A DNA stretch of 64,000 nucleotides from G963666705 sp963666705 (lineage in GTDB: Bacteria > Pseudomonadota > Alphaproteobacteria > CADEGL01): NCBI GenBank assembly GCA_963666705.2, contig CAXXKO010000009.1, forward strand, positions 186,001 through 250,000, given 5' to 3'. The translations under genes and the position numbers were made by a program. The notes below the pieces were generated by a model. That model was not told the origin of the DNA and made no database searches. It saw only the letters and a list, made by a program, of their open reading frames with translations. The stretch's first letter is position 1; each line of letters starts with the position of its first letter. This document shows, piece by piece, positions 27,570 through 36,526 of the stretch.

Positions 27570-28787
27570 CTAGACGCCAGCGTACATGCGGCCGGGGTTG
27601 AGGATGCCGCGCGGGTCGAAGCCCTCCTTGACCCGCGCCGAGAGCGCGCCGAGTCCCTCTGCCTGCGGCTGAAAGACGGCGCCCTCCCGCCGCGCCGCCT
27701 CGGGCGCGCGGAGGAGAAGCGCATGCCCGCCCGCGCGCGCCGCCGCCTCGTGCACGGCCGCCGCCGGCGCCTCGTCACCCTCCTCGAGCCAGATGAGGCC
27801 GCCGCCCCAGTCATAGAAGTGCCGCCCCGTGCGCGCGGCGCCGATCTCGGCCGCGACACTCGCGCCCGCGGCCGGCGGCACCGAGAGGCGCCACAACGCG
27901 CGCTCGCCGCCCCCGGCGAATGCGACCGCATCGCCGACCTCGCGCCAAAAGGCTGTCGAGCGGTGGCTGTGCAGCTCCTCCACCGCGCCGTGGGCCGAAA
28001 GCAGGGCGCGCAGGGAGTCGCACCGCGCCTCGACCGAGACGCCCGGCCCCTCGACCCGGATCGCGGTCACCGCCGTGCCGGCGTCGCGCACGTAATCGAC
28101 GCCCGAGCCCTCGGCCACGCTCGTGGGCAGATGGGCGGCGGAGGAGACCTCGTAGGGGCTCTTCAGCGCCGCCGCCATGGCCGCGACCGCCGCCTCGTCC
28201 CCGAGGCCCAGGACGAGGACCGTGCGCGCCCGCTCCGGCGCCGGCAGCACCTTGAGCGTCACGTGCGTCATCACCGCGAGCGTGCCGTACGACCCGGCCA
28301 GGAGCTTGCAGAGATCGTAGCCGGTCACGTTCTTGACCACCCGGCCGCCGGCCTTGAAGGGCTCGCCCCGGCCGCTCACCGCCGCCGTGCCGAGGAAATG
28401 GTCGCGCGCCGCCCCGGCCTTCAGGCGCCGCGGGCCCGAGAGGTTGCAGGCGAGCGCGCCGCCGATGGTGCCGGCCCCGGCGGGGGCGCCGTAGAGGGGC
28501 CCGTAATCGGGCGGCTCGAAGGCGAGCTGCTGGCGCTCCGCCGCGAGCGCCACCTCGATTTCAGCCAGCGGTGTGCCGGCGCGCGCGGTCAGCACCAGCT
28601 CCGCCGGCTCGTACATCTCGATCCCCGTCAAGCCAGCCAGGTCGAGCCGGTGCGCGGCCGCGACCGGCCGGCCGAGGCCGCGCTTGGTGCCGGCGCCGAG
28701 GACCTCCAGCGGCACCTCATCGGCCGCCGCCCAGCGCACGGCGTCGGCCACCTGGGCGGGGTCCTCGGGCTTGAGGAGGGTGGTCAT
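27570..28787 (-). CDS. glcE: glycolate oxidase FAD-binding subunit GlcE
   Basis: This 405-residue protein has one FAD_binding_4 (PCMH-type) domain: LEVLGAGTKRGLGRPVAAAH, AGAGTIGGALACNLSGPRRL and KNVTGYDLCKLLAGSYGTLA. A C-terminal domain follows. GlcE assists GlcD and GlcF in the membrane-associated glycolate oxidase. The start at 28787 directly abuts the glcD stop. The protein is slightly longer than typical GlcE but carries no insertion with a recognisable domain. Confidence 0.94.
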   Translation of the reverse strand: MTTLLKPEDPAQVADAVRWAAADEVPLEVLGAGTKRGLGRPVAAAHRLDLAGLTGIEMYEPAELVLTARAGTPLAEIEVALAAERQQLAFEPPDYGPLYGAPAGAGTIGGALACNLSGPRRLKAGAARDHFLGTAAVSGRGEPFKAGGRVVKNVTGYDLCKLLAGSYGTLAVMTHVTLKVLPAPERARTVLVLGLGDEAAVAAMAAALKSPYEVSSAAHLPTSVAEGSGVDYVRDAGTAVTAIRVEGPGVSVEARCDSLRALLSAHGAVEELHSHRSTAFWREVGDAVAFAGGGERALWRLSVPPAAGASVAAEIGAARTGRHFYDWGGGLIWLEEGDEAPAAAVHEAAARAGGHALLLRAPEAARREGAVFQPQAEGLGALSARVKEGFDPRGILNPGRMYAGV

Positions 28788-30275
28788 TCAGAAGCGCGGC
28801 AGGTCCGGGAACGGGATCTGGCCGCGATGGATATGCATGCGCCCCAATTCGGCGCAGCGGTGCAGAATCGGGAATACCTTGCCCGGGTTGAGGAGGCCGT
28901 CGGGGTCGAAGGCGCACTTGACCCGCTGCTGCTGGCTCAGGTCTTCCTCCGTGAACATGACGCCCATCAGGTCGCGCTTCTCCACCCCCACCCCATGCTC
29001 GCCCGTCAGCACGCCGCCGACCGCGACGCAGAGCCGCAGGATGTCGGCGCCGAAGCGCTCGGCCATCTCGAGCTGCCCCGGCTCGTTGGCGTCGTACATG
29101 ATGAGGGGGTGCAGGTTGCCGTCGCCCGCGTGGAAGACGTTGGCGACGCCGAGATTATACTTGCGCGAAAGCGCTGCCATGCCCTTCAGCACCTCGGGCA
29201 GGCGGCCGCGCGGGATGGTGCCGTCCATGCAGAAATAGTCGGGCGAGATGCGCCCGATGGCGGGGAAGGCCGCCTTGCGTCCGGCCCAGAACTTGAGGCG
29301 CTCTTCCTCGCTCTCGCTCACCCGGCTGGTAGTCGCCCCTTTCTCGCGGGCGATTCCCTCGACCCGGCCGATGAGGTCGTCGACCTCCGCCTTGGGGCCG
29401 TCGAGCTCGATGATGAGCAGGGCCTCGACATCGAGCGGATAGCCGGCATGGACGAAATCCTCGGTGGCGCGGATCGCGGGCCGGTCCATCATCTCCATGC
29501 CGCCCGGGATGATGCCGGCGCCGATCACGGCGGCGACGCAGTCGCCGGCCGCCTCGCTGGTGGGAAAGCCCACCAGGAGTGCCCGCGCCGTCTCGGGCTT
29601 CTGGAGGATGCGGACCGTCACCTCGGTGATGACGCCCAGGAGCCCCTCCGAGCCCGCCATCAGGCCCAGGAGGTCGTAGCCTTCCGAATCGAGCGCCTTG
29701 CCGCCCATGCGCACCACCTCGCCGCTCACCAGCACGATCTCGAGCCCGAGCAGGTTGTTGGTGGTGACGCCGTATTTGAGGCAATGGACCCCGCCCGAGT
29801 TCTCCGCCACGTTGCCGCCGATGGTGCAGGCGATCTGGCTCGACGGGTCGGGCGCGTAATAGAACCCGGCATGCTCGACCGCATCGGTGATGCCGAGGTT
29901 GGTCACGCCCGGCTGGGCGACCACGCAGCGGTTCTCGAAATCGATATCGAGGATGCGGTTGAACTTGGCGAGGCCGAGGACGACGCCGTCGGCGATGGGC
30001 AGCGCCCCGCCCGAGAGCGAGGTGCCCGCCCCCCGCGGCACCACCTTCACCCCGTTCGCGCGGCAATAGCCGAGGATCGCCGAGACCTCCTCGACGGTGC
30101 TCGGCAACACGACGGCGATAGGCAGGGCGCGGTAGGCGGTGAGGCCATCGCACTCGTAGGCGCTCAATTCCTCGGCGCTCGCGATCACCCCCTCGCCGGG
30201 CACGATTGCCCTGAGCGCGCGGACGATCTCCGTGCTCCGGTCCAGGACCGCTTCGTCCGGCTCGGGCATCTGCAT
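28788..30275 (-). CDS. glcD: glycolate oxidase catalytic FAD subunit GlcD
   Basis: This 495-residue FAD-linked oxidase oxidises glycolate (and possibly D-lactate) to the 2-oxo acid. FAD-binding segments are VVPRGAGTSLSGGALPIADG and CTIGGNVAENSGGVHCLKYG; the C-terminal domain contains FHAGDGNLHPLIMYD and GVLTGEHGVGVEKRDLM. The start at 30275 is preferred because AGGAAGGG lies about 8 bp upstream; an ATG two codons later (30269) is possible. It is the first gene of glcDEF, so the operon promoter should lie in 30276-30416. Confidence 0.95.
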   Translation of the reverse strand: MQMPEPDEAVLDRSTEIVRALRAIVPGEGVIASAEELSAYECDGLTAYRALPIAVVLPSTVEEVSAILGYCRANGVKVVPRGAGTSLSGGALPIADGVVLGLAKFNRILDIDFENRCVVAQPGVTNLGITDAVEHAGFYYAPDPSSQIACTIGGNVAENSGGVHCLKYGVTTNNLLGLEIVLVSGEVVRMGGKALDSEGYDLLGLMAGSEGLLGVITEVTVRILQKPETARALLVGFPTSEAAGDCVAAVIGAGIIPGGMEMMDRPAIRATEDFVHAGYPLDVEALLIIELDGPKAEVDDLIGRVEGIAREKGATTSRVSESEEERLKFWAGRKAAFPAIGRISPDYFCMDGTIPRGRLPEVLKGMAALSRKYNLGVANVFHAGDGNLHPLIMYDANEPGQLEMAERFGADILRLCVAVGGVLTGEHGVGVEKRDLMGVMFTEEDLSQQQRVKCAFDPDGLLNPGKVFPILHRCAELGRMHIHRGQIPFPDLPRF

Positions 30276-30416
30276 GGGGCGCACCCTTCCTTGAAGGCCA
30301 GTGGATGCGCCGAGTCTGGATTGCGGCCGCGGCTGGGTCAACAGCCGCCGCGCAAACGAGAACCGCCCCCCAAGGGCGCGGCGCGGCGCGGCGTGGCGAT
30401 TGGCCGAGGCGCGCGT

Positions 30417-30542
30417 TCAGCCCTGGCGCGCCTTGAACCTCGGCTTGCGCTTGTTGATCACGTAGACCCGGCCCTTGCGGCGCACCACGCGGCAGTTCTT
30501 GTCCCGCTTCTTGGCGGTCTTGAGCGAGCAGAGGACTTTCAT
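30417..30542 (-). CDS. rpmJ: 50S ribosomal protein L36 (bL36)
   Basis: A 41-residue basic protein begins MKVLCSLKTAKKRDKNCRVV and ends KPRFKARQG. This is the alphaproteobacterial form of L36: it keeps VRRKGRVYVINK but lacks the four-ligand zinc site of the Cys-rich form, with only two Cys remaining. It stands alone on the minus strand, upstream of glcD, as in many alphaproteobacteria where rpmJ lies outside the ribosomal operons. Confidence 0.93.
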   Translation of the reverse strand: MKVLCSLKTAKKRDKNCRVVRRKGRVYVINKRKPRFKARQG

Positions 30543-30647
30543 GGCGGCGCCTTCAAAATCTGGCGTGGGCCTCGCGAAGCCGGGAAATTAGGCATGCTTC
30601 CCGGTCGTGTCAATGGCCGGAAGAGAGATGGCGAGGCGATACAAGAA

Positions 30648-30773
30648 GCCCCCTCTCCCCTCAGGGAGAGGGCCGGGGTGAGGGGGTGCGCGTCCGCGCG
30701 TCAAGAGACTTGACTGCTGTCAACCGGCGGCCACCCCCTCACCCTCCCGCTACGCGGGCCCCTCCCTCTCCCC
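30648..30773. repeat. GC-rich palindromic intergenic repeat, interrupted by IS481
   Basis: Alternating CCCCTCTCCCCTCAGGGAGAGG and GGGTGAGGGGG blocks are repeated in inverted form (CACCCCCTCACCCTCCCG, then GCCCCTCCCTCTCCCC), giving a REP-like structure. The last block resumes as GAGGGGAGAGGG just beyond the IS481 element (after 32159), which shows the repeat was present before the insertion. No gene is seen in 30543-30773. Confidence 0.7.
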
Positions 30774-32154
30774 TGTACAGACCGGAGACATAGCTGACAG
30801 GTGTTCGGAGACATGGTTGACACTTTCCCGGTCCCTGGCGGATTGGGGAAGGATTGGATCATGGTCTGGCGGGAGCGGTTGGTGATGGATCTGCGAGAGG
30901 AGTTTGTGGGTCTGGCGGGAAGCGCGGGGGCGAACCGGCGTGAGCTGTGCCGTCGGTTCGGGATCAGCGCCCAGACCGGCTACAAATGGCTGCGGCGGCA
31001 CGCGGCCGAGGGGCGGGAGGGCTTGGCCGACCGCTCGCGGCGGCCGCGGACGAGCCCGGGGCGTGTGGCGCCGGTGCTCGAGGCGGCGGTGCTCGCGGTG
31101 CGGGCCGACAGCAACCAGGCGTGGGGCGGCCGCAAGATCCGGCGGCGGCTCCAGGACCTCGGCCACGCGGCGGTGCCGAGCGCCAGTACGATCACCGAGA
31201 TCCTGCGCCGCCACGACAAGCTGGACGCGGCGGCGGCCGGGCCGGCGCGCTGGTGCCGGTTCGAGCGCGCCGGCCCGAACGAGCTGTGGCAGATGGACTT
31301 CAAGGGCCACTTCGCGACCGTGGCCGGGCGCTGCCATCCCTTGACGGTGCTCGACGACCACGCGCGCTACGCGCTCGGGCTCGCCGCCTGCGCCGACGAG
31401 CGCGCGGAGACGGTGCGCGAGCGGCTGAGCGCCATCTTCCGGCGCTACGGGCTGCCCGAGGCGATGCTGATGGACAACGGCGCGCCGTGGGGCGACGCCG
31501 GCGGCCAGCCCTACACCGTGCTCACCGTGTGGCTGATGCGGCTCGGCATCCGCATCGCCCACTGCCGCCCCTACCATCCCCAGACCCAAGGCAAGGACGA
31601 GCGCTTCCACCGCACATTGGCGGCCGAGGTCCTGGCCGGGCGCCGCTTCGCCGATCTCGGCGAGTGCCAGGGCGCATTCTCGCGCTGGCGCCACGTCTAC
31701 AACCACCAGCGCCCGCACGAGGCCCTCGATCTCGACGTGCCGGCGCGCCGCTACCGCCCCAGCGCGGTCGCCTTCCCGGAGACGCCGCCCGAGATCGCAT
31801 ACGGTCCCGGCGATAGGGTGCGCAAGGTCCAGAGCGGCGGCATGGTCAGCTTCCAGGGCCGCCAGTTCCGCATCTCCAAGGCGTTCAAGGGACAGCCCAT
31901 CGCCCTGTGCCCGAGCGCCGTCGACGGCGTGTTCACGGTGCGCTTCGGCGCCAACACCATCGCCCATATCGACTTCCGAAAAGCGCCCGCCGAGACACGA
32001 GCCGCCTGTGGATTTGATGGATATCGCTGGCGCGATACCCACAACCCCACAGGCACAACAACCGCAAAACAGGATTGATCTGGTATTGAAGTGCAGCATC
32101 CGAGGTGTCAACCATGTCCCCGAACACCCGTCAACCATGTCCCCGGTCTATACA
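30774..32154 (+). mobile_element. IS481-family element (5-bp target duplication)
   Basis: This 1381-bp element has long imperfect inverted ends beginning TGTACAGACCGGAGACAT at the left and TGTATAGACCGGGGACAT at the right (reverse complement). Similarity continues through a second GTTCGGnGACATGGTTGACA block at each end. TCCCC flanks both sides (30769-30773 and 32155-32159). It interrupts a GC-rich palindromic repeat between rpmJ and the aromatic reductase genes. Confidence 0.88.
30861..32078 (+). CDS. IS481-family transposase
   Basis: This 405-residue transposase has an N-terminal HTH (RRELCRRFGISAQTGYKWLR) and an rve integrase core. Catalytic residues are the Asp in LWQMDFKGHFATV, the Asp in AMLMDNGAPWGD and the Glu in TQGKDERFHRTLAAEV. 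A C-terminal beta segment (SFQGRQFRISKAFKGQPIAL) follows. The start at 30861 (MVWRERLVMDLREEF) is chosen from the family N-terminus; an earlier in-frame ATG lies within the inverted repeat. It appears intact. Confidence 0.93.
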   Translation: MVWRERLVMDLREEFVGLAGSAGANRRELCRRFGISAQTGYKWLRRHAAEGREGLADRSRRPRTSPGRVAPVLEAAVLAVRADSNQAWGGRKIRRRLQDLGHAAVPSASTITEILRRHDKLDAAAAGPARWCRFERAGPNELWQMDFKGHFATVAGRCHPLTVLDDHARYALGLAACADERAETVRERLSAIFRRYGLPEAMLMDNGAPWGDAGGQPYTVLTVWLMRLGIRIAHCRPYHPQTQGKDERFHRTLAAEVLAGRRFADLGECQGAFSRWRHVYNHQRPHEALDLDVPARRYRPSAVAFPETPPEIAYGPGDRVRKVQSGGMVSFQGRQFRISKAFKGQPIALCPSAVDGVFTVRFGANTIAHIDFRKAPAETRAACGFDGYRWRDTHNPTGTTTAKQD

Positions 32155-32289
32155 TCCCCGAGGGGAGAGGGTTCGAAGCATCAGAACAAGATCGTTAGAG
32201 CCCTTCCGGGCGGCACGGCGCATTGGACCTTCGCGCCCGTCCATGCCAGATATGATCGAGACACCAGCATCGAGTCGAATGGAGGCGCC

Positions 32290-32751
32290 GTGAAATCCCT
32301 CCTGTCCCTCACCGTGAACGGCCGCTCGCGCCAGGACGCGGTCGCCGACAACCTGCTGCTCTACGACTACCTGCGCGAGGTGGTGGGCCTCACGGGGACC
32401 AAGATGGGCTGCGACGGGGGGGAGTGCGGGGCCTGCACGGTCCTCGTCGACGGCGCGGCGCGGCATTCCTGCCTGACCCTCGCCCGCACCTGCGCCGGGC
32501 GGCATGTAGAGAGCATCGAGGCCCTGGCGGCGGGGGGCCGCCTGTCGCGCCTGCAGGCGGCCTTCAACGAGAAACTCGGCGCCCAGTGCGGCATCTGCAC
32601 CCCCGGCATGGTGATGGCGGCCGAGGCCCTGTTGCGGCGCGAGCCCGACCCGACCACCGAGCAGATCCGCGCCGGGCTCGCGGCCAACATCTGCCGTTGC
32701 ACGGGCTATGTGAAGATCATCGAGGCGGTGCGGGAGGCCGCGGCGCGATGA
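32290..32751 (+). CDS. hcrC: 4-hydroxybenzoyl-CoA reductase-type, 2Fe-2S subunit
   Basis: This 153-residue small subunit belongs to a xanthine-oxidase-family molybdoenzyme. It has a plant-type 2Fe-2S site (GCDGGECGACTVLVDG) and the second cluster-binding bundle (QCGICTPGMVMAAEALL, NICRCTGYVKIIEAV). The GTG at 32290 is preferred because GGAGG lies 5 bp upstream and it gives VKSLLSLTVNG. It overlaps the large-subunit gene as ATGA. The HCR assignment comes mainly from the medium subunit two genes downstream; another aromatic or heterocyclic hydroxylase is possible for this subunit alone. The symbol is by analogy. Confidence 0.85.
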   Translation: MKSLLSLTVNGRSRQDAVADNLLLYDYLREVVGLTGTKMGCDGGECGACTVLVDGAARHSCLTLARTCAGRHVESIEALAAGGRLSRLQAAFNEKLGAQCGICTPGMVMAAEALLRREPDPTTEQIRAGLAANICRCTGYVKIIEAVREAAAR

Positions 32752-35087
32752 CGGCGGAGGCGGGGGCCACCCGCACCATCGGCCGGCACATGGCGCTGAT
32801 CGATGGCCCCGACAAGGTCTCGGGCCAGGCCCGGTACACGGCCGACTTCTTCATGCCGGGGGCGCTGGCCGGCGGCATCCTGCGAGCTTCGCGGAGCCAT
32901 GCCGAGATCCTCGCGGTGGACGCCGCCGAGGCCCGCGCCATGCCTGGCGTGGTCGCCGTGGTGACGGGGGAGGACTGCGACAAGACCTATGGCGTCCTGC
33001 CCATCGCCATGAACGAGTATCCCCTGGCGCGCGGGCGCGTGCGTTACCGGGGCGAGCCCGTGGCCGCCGTCGCCGCCATCGACGAGGCGACGGCCCGGGC
33101 CGCGCTCGACCGCATCGAGGTCACCTACAGGCCCCTCTCCGCCTACTACACGGCCAAGGCCGCGCTCGCCGCGGATGCGCGACCCCTCCACGAGGAGCGG
33201 CCGGGCAACGTCGAGCGCCAGACCGATTTCGAGCTCGGCGACGTCGAGGCCGGCTTCGCCGCCGCGGACCTCGTATCCGAGGAGAGCTACCGCTGCGCGG
33301 AGGTCTGCCAGGTGCAGATCGAGACCCATGCGGCCCTGGCCCAGTACGATGCGGAGCGCGACCGCATGACCGTCCATGCCAGCACCCAGGTGCCCTACTA
33401 CGTGCACCTCATGCTGGCCCGCTGCCTCGACATGGACAAGGGCCGCATCCGGGTCGTCAAGCCCCATGTGGGCGGCGGCTTCGGCTGCCGTACCGAGGCC
33501 CTCAACGTCGAGCTGATCGCAGCCCTCCTCGCCCGCGCGGCGGGCGGCACCGTGCGCATCGTGCTCAGCCGCGAGGAGACCTTCATCACCCACCGCGGCC
33601 GGCCCGAGACCGACATCCGCATGAAGATCGGCCTCCGGCGCGATGGCCGCATCACGGCCGTCCAGTGCCATTCCATCCAGCGCGGCGGGGCCTATAGCGG
33701 CTACGGCATCGTCACCACCCTCTATGCCGGCTCGCTGCTCTACGCCCTCTACGACATCCCAGCGATCGAATACCACGGCGTCCGCGCGCTCACCAACACG
33801 CCGCCCTGCGGGGCCATGCGCGGGCACGGCACGGTCAATGTGCGCTTCGCGTTCGAGGCGCTGCTCGATGGCATGTGCGCCGAGCTCGGCCTCGACCCCT
33901 TCGCCGTGCGCCGGGCCAACCTGCTCGAGGCGCCGACCTTCACCGCCAACGACCTGATGGTGGCCAGCTACGGCCTGCCCGCCTGCCTCGACTGGGCCGA
34001 GGAGGCCAGCGGATGGGGTGCGCGCAAGGGCAAGATGCCGGCTGGCCGCGGCCTCGGCATGGCCTGCTCGCACTATGTGAGTGGTGCGGCCAAGCCCGTG
34101 CACTGGACGGGCGAGCCCCACGCGGTCGTCAACCTGAAGCTCGATTTCGATGGCTCGGTCGTGCTCCTGACCGGGGCGGCGGAGATCGGCCAGGGCTCAT
34201 CCACCGTGCTCGCCCAATGCGTGGCCGAGACCCTCGGCCTCGACCTCTCCCGCATCCGCGTCGTCGCCAGCGACAGCCTGTTGACGCCCAAGGACAACGG
34301 CTCCTACTCCTCGCGCGTCACCTTCATGGTGGGCAACGCGGCGATCGACGCGGCGCGCAACCTGAAAGCCATCCTCGTCGAGGCGGCGGCCAAAAAGCTC
34401 GACGCCCAGCCCAAGGATATCGAGTGCCTGGGCGAGGTCTACCGCGCCGCGAGCCAGGACCAGGGCCTCGCCTACGAAGAGGTGGTGCTCGCCGCCCTCG
34501 CCGAGAGTGGCACCATCACCGCCAAGGGCACCTATTCGACCCTGCCCGAAAGCCAGGGCGGCAGGAAGTACCGGGGTGCGGCCATCGGCGGCACCATGGG
34601 CTTCAGCTACGCGGCGCAGGTGGTGGAGGTGAGCGTCGACCCGGACACGGCCGCGATATCGGTCGAGAAGGTCTGGGTGGCCCACGATTGCGGCTATGCG
34701 CTCAACCCCCTCGCCGTCGAGGGCCAGGTCCAGGGCTCGGTCTGGATGGGCATGGGCCAGGCCCTCAGCGAGGAGACGCGGTTCCACGACGGCATGCCCA
34801 TCGCCGCCAACATGCTCGATTACCGGGTGCCGACCATCGTCGAATCCCCCGACATCGCGGTCGGAATCGTCGAGAGCATCGACCCCAACGGCCCCTTCGG
34901 CGCCAAGGAGGCGGGCGAGGGCTCGCTCTCGGGCTTCCTCGGCGCGCTGGCGAACGCCGTCGCCGACGCCACGGGCGTGCGCGTGACCGAGCTGCCGGTC
35001 ACGCCCGACCGCCTCCTGGAAGCCATGGAGAAGCACGGCAAGCGGCGCCTGCGGCGCGCCGAGGCCCGCGCGGCGGCGGCGGGCTGA
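32748..35087 (+). CDS. hcrA: 4-hydroxybenzoyl-CoA reductase-type, molybdopterin subunit
   Basis: This 779-residue large subunit binds the molybdenum cytosine dinucleotide cofactor. Visible family segments are KVSGQARYTADFFMPG near the N-terminus, KPHVGGGFGCRTEALN, NTPPCGAMRGHGTVNV, LTGAAEIGQGSSTVLAQ and the C-terminal GPFGAKEAGEGSLSGF with the expected catalytic Glu. Its start overlaps the small subunit and its stop overlaps the FAD subunit (TGATG), so all three are translationally coupled. In known enzymes of this type the complex removes the para-hydroxyl of 4-hydroxybenzoyl-CoA during anaerobic aromatic degradation. The substrate here is inferred. Confidence 0.88.
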   Translation: MTAEAGATRTIGRHMALIDGPDKVSGQARYTADFFMPGALAGGILRASRSHAEILAVDAAEARAMPGVVAVVTGEDCDKTYGVLPIAMNEYPLARGRVRYRGEPVAAVAAIDEATARAALDRIEVTYRPLSAYYTAKAALAADARPLHEERPGNVERQTDFELGDVEAGFAAADLVSEESYRCAEVCQVQIETHAALAQYDAERDRMTVHASTQVPYYVHLMLARCLDMDKGRIRVVKPHVGGGFGCRTEALNVELIAALLARAAGGTVRIVLSREETFITHRGRPETDIRMKIGLRRDGRITAVQCHSIQRGGAYSGYGIVTTLYAGSLLYALYDIPAIEYHGVRALTNTPPCGAMRGHGTVNVRFAFEALLDGMCAELGLDPFAVRRANLLEAPTFTANDLMVASYGLPACLDWAEEASGWGARKGKMPAGRGLGMACSHYVSGAAKPVHWTGEPHAVVNLKLDFDGSVVLLTGAAEIGQGSSTVLAQCVAETLGLDLSRIRVVASDSLLTPKDNGSYSSRVTFMVGNAAIDAARNLKAILVEAAAKKLDAQPKDIECLGEVYRAASQDQGLAYEEVVLAALAESGTITAKGTYSTLPESQGGRKYRGAAIGGTMGFSYAAQVVEVSVDPDTAAISVEKVWVAHDCGYALNPLAVEGQVQGSVWMGMGQALSEETRFHDGMPIAANMLDYRVPTIVESPDIAVGIVESIDPNGPFGAKEAGEGSLSGFLGALANAVADATGVRVTELPVTPDRLLEAMEKHGKRRLRRAEARAAAAG

Positions 35088-36064
35088 TGGAGGCCCTGCC
35101 GGACTTCCGCCTGCACCGGCCCACCACCCTCGCCGAGGCGGTCGCGATCCTGGCCGAGACGCCGGCCGCCCGGCCCCTCGCCGGCGGCACGGACCTGATC
35201 GTCAACATGCGCCGCGGCCTCGTCGAGGCACCGGCGCTCGTGGATTTGGGGGACGTGGCGGCGCTCAGGTCCATGGAAGCCGGTGCCCAGGGCCTGCGCA
35301 TCGGCGCCGGCGTCACCCTCTCGGCCCTCGCCGCGGAGCCCACGGTCGCGCGCGACTACCCGGCCATCGCCGAGGCCGCCGCCGCCGTTGCCGGGTCCAC
35401 CCACAGGAACGCCGGCACCGTGGGCGGCAACCTCTGCCTCGACACCCGCTGCATCTATTACAACCAGTCCGACTGGTGGCGGCGGAGCAACGACTATTGC
35501 CTCAAGTACCGGGGCGAGATCTGCCACGTCGCACCCAAGAGCAAGCGCTGCTTCGCGGCCTTCAGCGGCGACCTGGCCCCGGCCCTCCTGATCCATGACG
35601 CGGTGGTGGAGATCGCCGGCCCCGGCGGGTCCCGCCGCATCCCCCTGGCCGACCTCTACACCGGCGACGGCATCGACTATTTGGCACTTGTCCCGGGCGA
35701 GGTGCTGGCCAGCGTCCACGTGCCCCCGGGGCGCACGGGGCTGCCCCAGGCCTACGCCAAGGCGCGGGTGCGCGGCGCCATCGATTTCCCGCTCGTCGGC
35801 CTGGCCGTCGGCCTGCGCATGGAGGGCGGCGGAATCGGCGAGCTGCGCGCGGCGCTGACGGCCGTCGACATGCGCCCCTTCCCCATCGCCGGCACCGAGG
35901 CCTTCGCGGGCCGGCCGGCCGACGAGGACACCGCACGGGCCTTCGGCGAGCTCGCGCGCGAGCAGGCCAGCCCCATGCGCACCACCACGGTCAAGCCATG
36001 GTACCGCCGCCGCGTCGCCGCCGCCCTGGCGCGGCGGCTGCTCTTGCAGCTGGCGGCGAACTGA
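35087..36064 (+). CDS. hcrB: 4-hydroxybenzoyl-CoA reductase-type, FAD and 4Fe-4S subunit
   Basis: This 325-residue medium subunit has a PCMH-type FAD domain (RPLAGGTDLIVNMRRGL, NAGTVGGNLCLDTRC) and a CO dehydrogenase flavoprotein C-terminal domain. The diagnostic feature is a Cys-rich insertion, residues about 122-155, with Cys at 122, 138, 146 and 155. Such an insertion carries the extra 4Fe-4S cluster that distinguishes 4-hydroxybenzoyl-CoA reductase from other xanthine-oxidase relatives. This is the main reason for the operon assignment. No thioesterase, ligase or benzoyl-CoA reductase genes lie nearby. Confidence 0.9.
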   Translation: MEALPDFRLHRPTTLAEAVAILAETPAARPLAGGTDLIVNMRRGLVEAPALVDLGDVAALRSMEAGAQGLRIGAGVTLSALAAEPTVARDYPAIAEAAAAVAGSTHRNAGTVGGNLCLDTRCIYYNQSDWWRRSNDYCLKYRGEICHVAPKSKRCFAAFSGDLAPALLIHDAVVEIAGPGGSRRIPLADLYTGDGIDYLALVPGEVLASVHVPPGRTGLPQAYAKARVRGAIDFPLVGLAVGLRMEGGGIGELRAALTAVDMRPFPIAGTEAFAGRPADEDTARAFGELAREQASPMRTTTVKPWYRRRVAAALARRLLLQLAAN

Positions 36065-36207
36065 CCCCGACAACGGTCGAAATGTTAGGGTGGGAATTGC
36101 ACCAAATACTGAAATTAACTCTATAGTTCAACTAGTTAGTTCGTTTTCCATAATACAAGAGCTGCGAATCTTGACGTCTTCACGACACCTACGTCCGGCC
36201 GAGCTAG

Positions 36208-36272
36208 AAAAATGTGGAGAAAAATACACATTTTAGGTCCGCTGACTCCATTAGTGTGTATATTATTACACA
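36208..36272 (+). promoter_or_regulatory. two dyads upstream of hicA (candidate HicB operators)
   Basis: Two AT-rich inverted repeats lie 19-83 bp before the hicA ATG. At 36208-36234, AAAATGTG and CACATTTT face each other; at 36255-36272, TGTGTA and TACACA are separated by TATTAT, which could itself be a -10 element. Both share the TGTG/CACA half site, which suits autoregulation by the ribbon-helix-helix of HicB. The surrounding 36065-36290 gap is strikingly AT-rich for this genome and contains no gene. Confidence 0.5.
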
Positions 36273-36290
36273 TCGCCGGTAGGCGGAGCC

Positions 36291-36500
36291 ATGGCTAGGC
36301 GATTTTCCTCGAGGGAGATCAAGAGAATGCTGGAGCGGGACGGGTGGACGGTACGGCGTGTAAGCGGGGACCACCACATCTTCACGCTTCCGGAGCGCCC
36401 CGCCGCGCGTGTCATCCTCCAGCACCCTCGCAAGGACATCCCCACCGGGACGCTCCGCAATATCTTCCGGCAAGCTGGATGGACGTGGCCGCCTCGCTGA
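36291..36500 (+). CDS. hicA: HicA-type mRNA interferase toxin
   Basis: This 69-residue basic protein has the HicA double-stranded RNA-binding fold. It includes SSREIKRMLERDGWTVRRVS, the catalytic His in GDHHIFTLP, and the C-terminal HPRKDIPTGTLRNIFRQAGW. HicA toxins cleave mRNA until neutralised by HicB. The ATG at 36291 is preceded by AGGCGGAG. hicB follows after 26 bp. It is complete and keeps the conserved His. Confidence 0.92.
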   Translation: MARRFSSREIKRMLERDGWTVRRVSGDHHIFTLPERPAARVILQHPRKDIPTGTLRNIFRQAGWTWPPR

Positions 36501-36526
36501 GGGGCGGGCCGCGGGAAGGGAGAGAG

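Noticed and set aside
27723..30713. Very long open frame on the plus strand opposite glcD, glcE and glcF
   Set aside because: Antisense to three well-conserved genes; its Arg/His/Gly-rich translation matches no family and results from GC-rich third positions.
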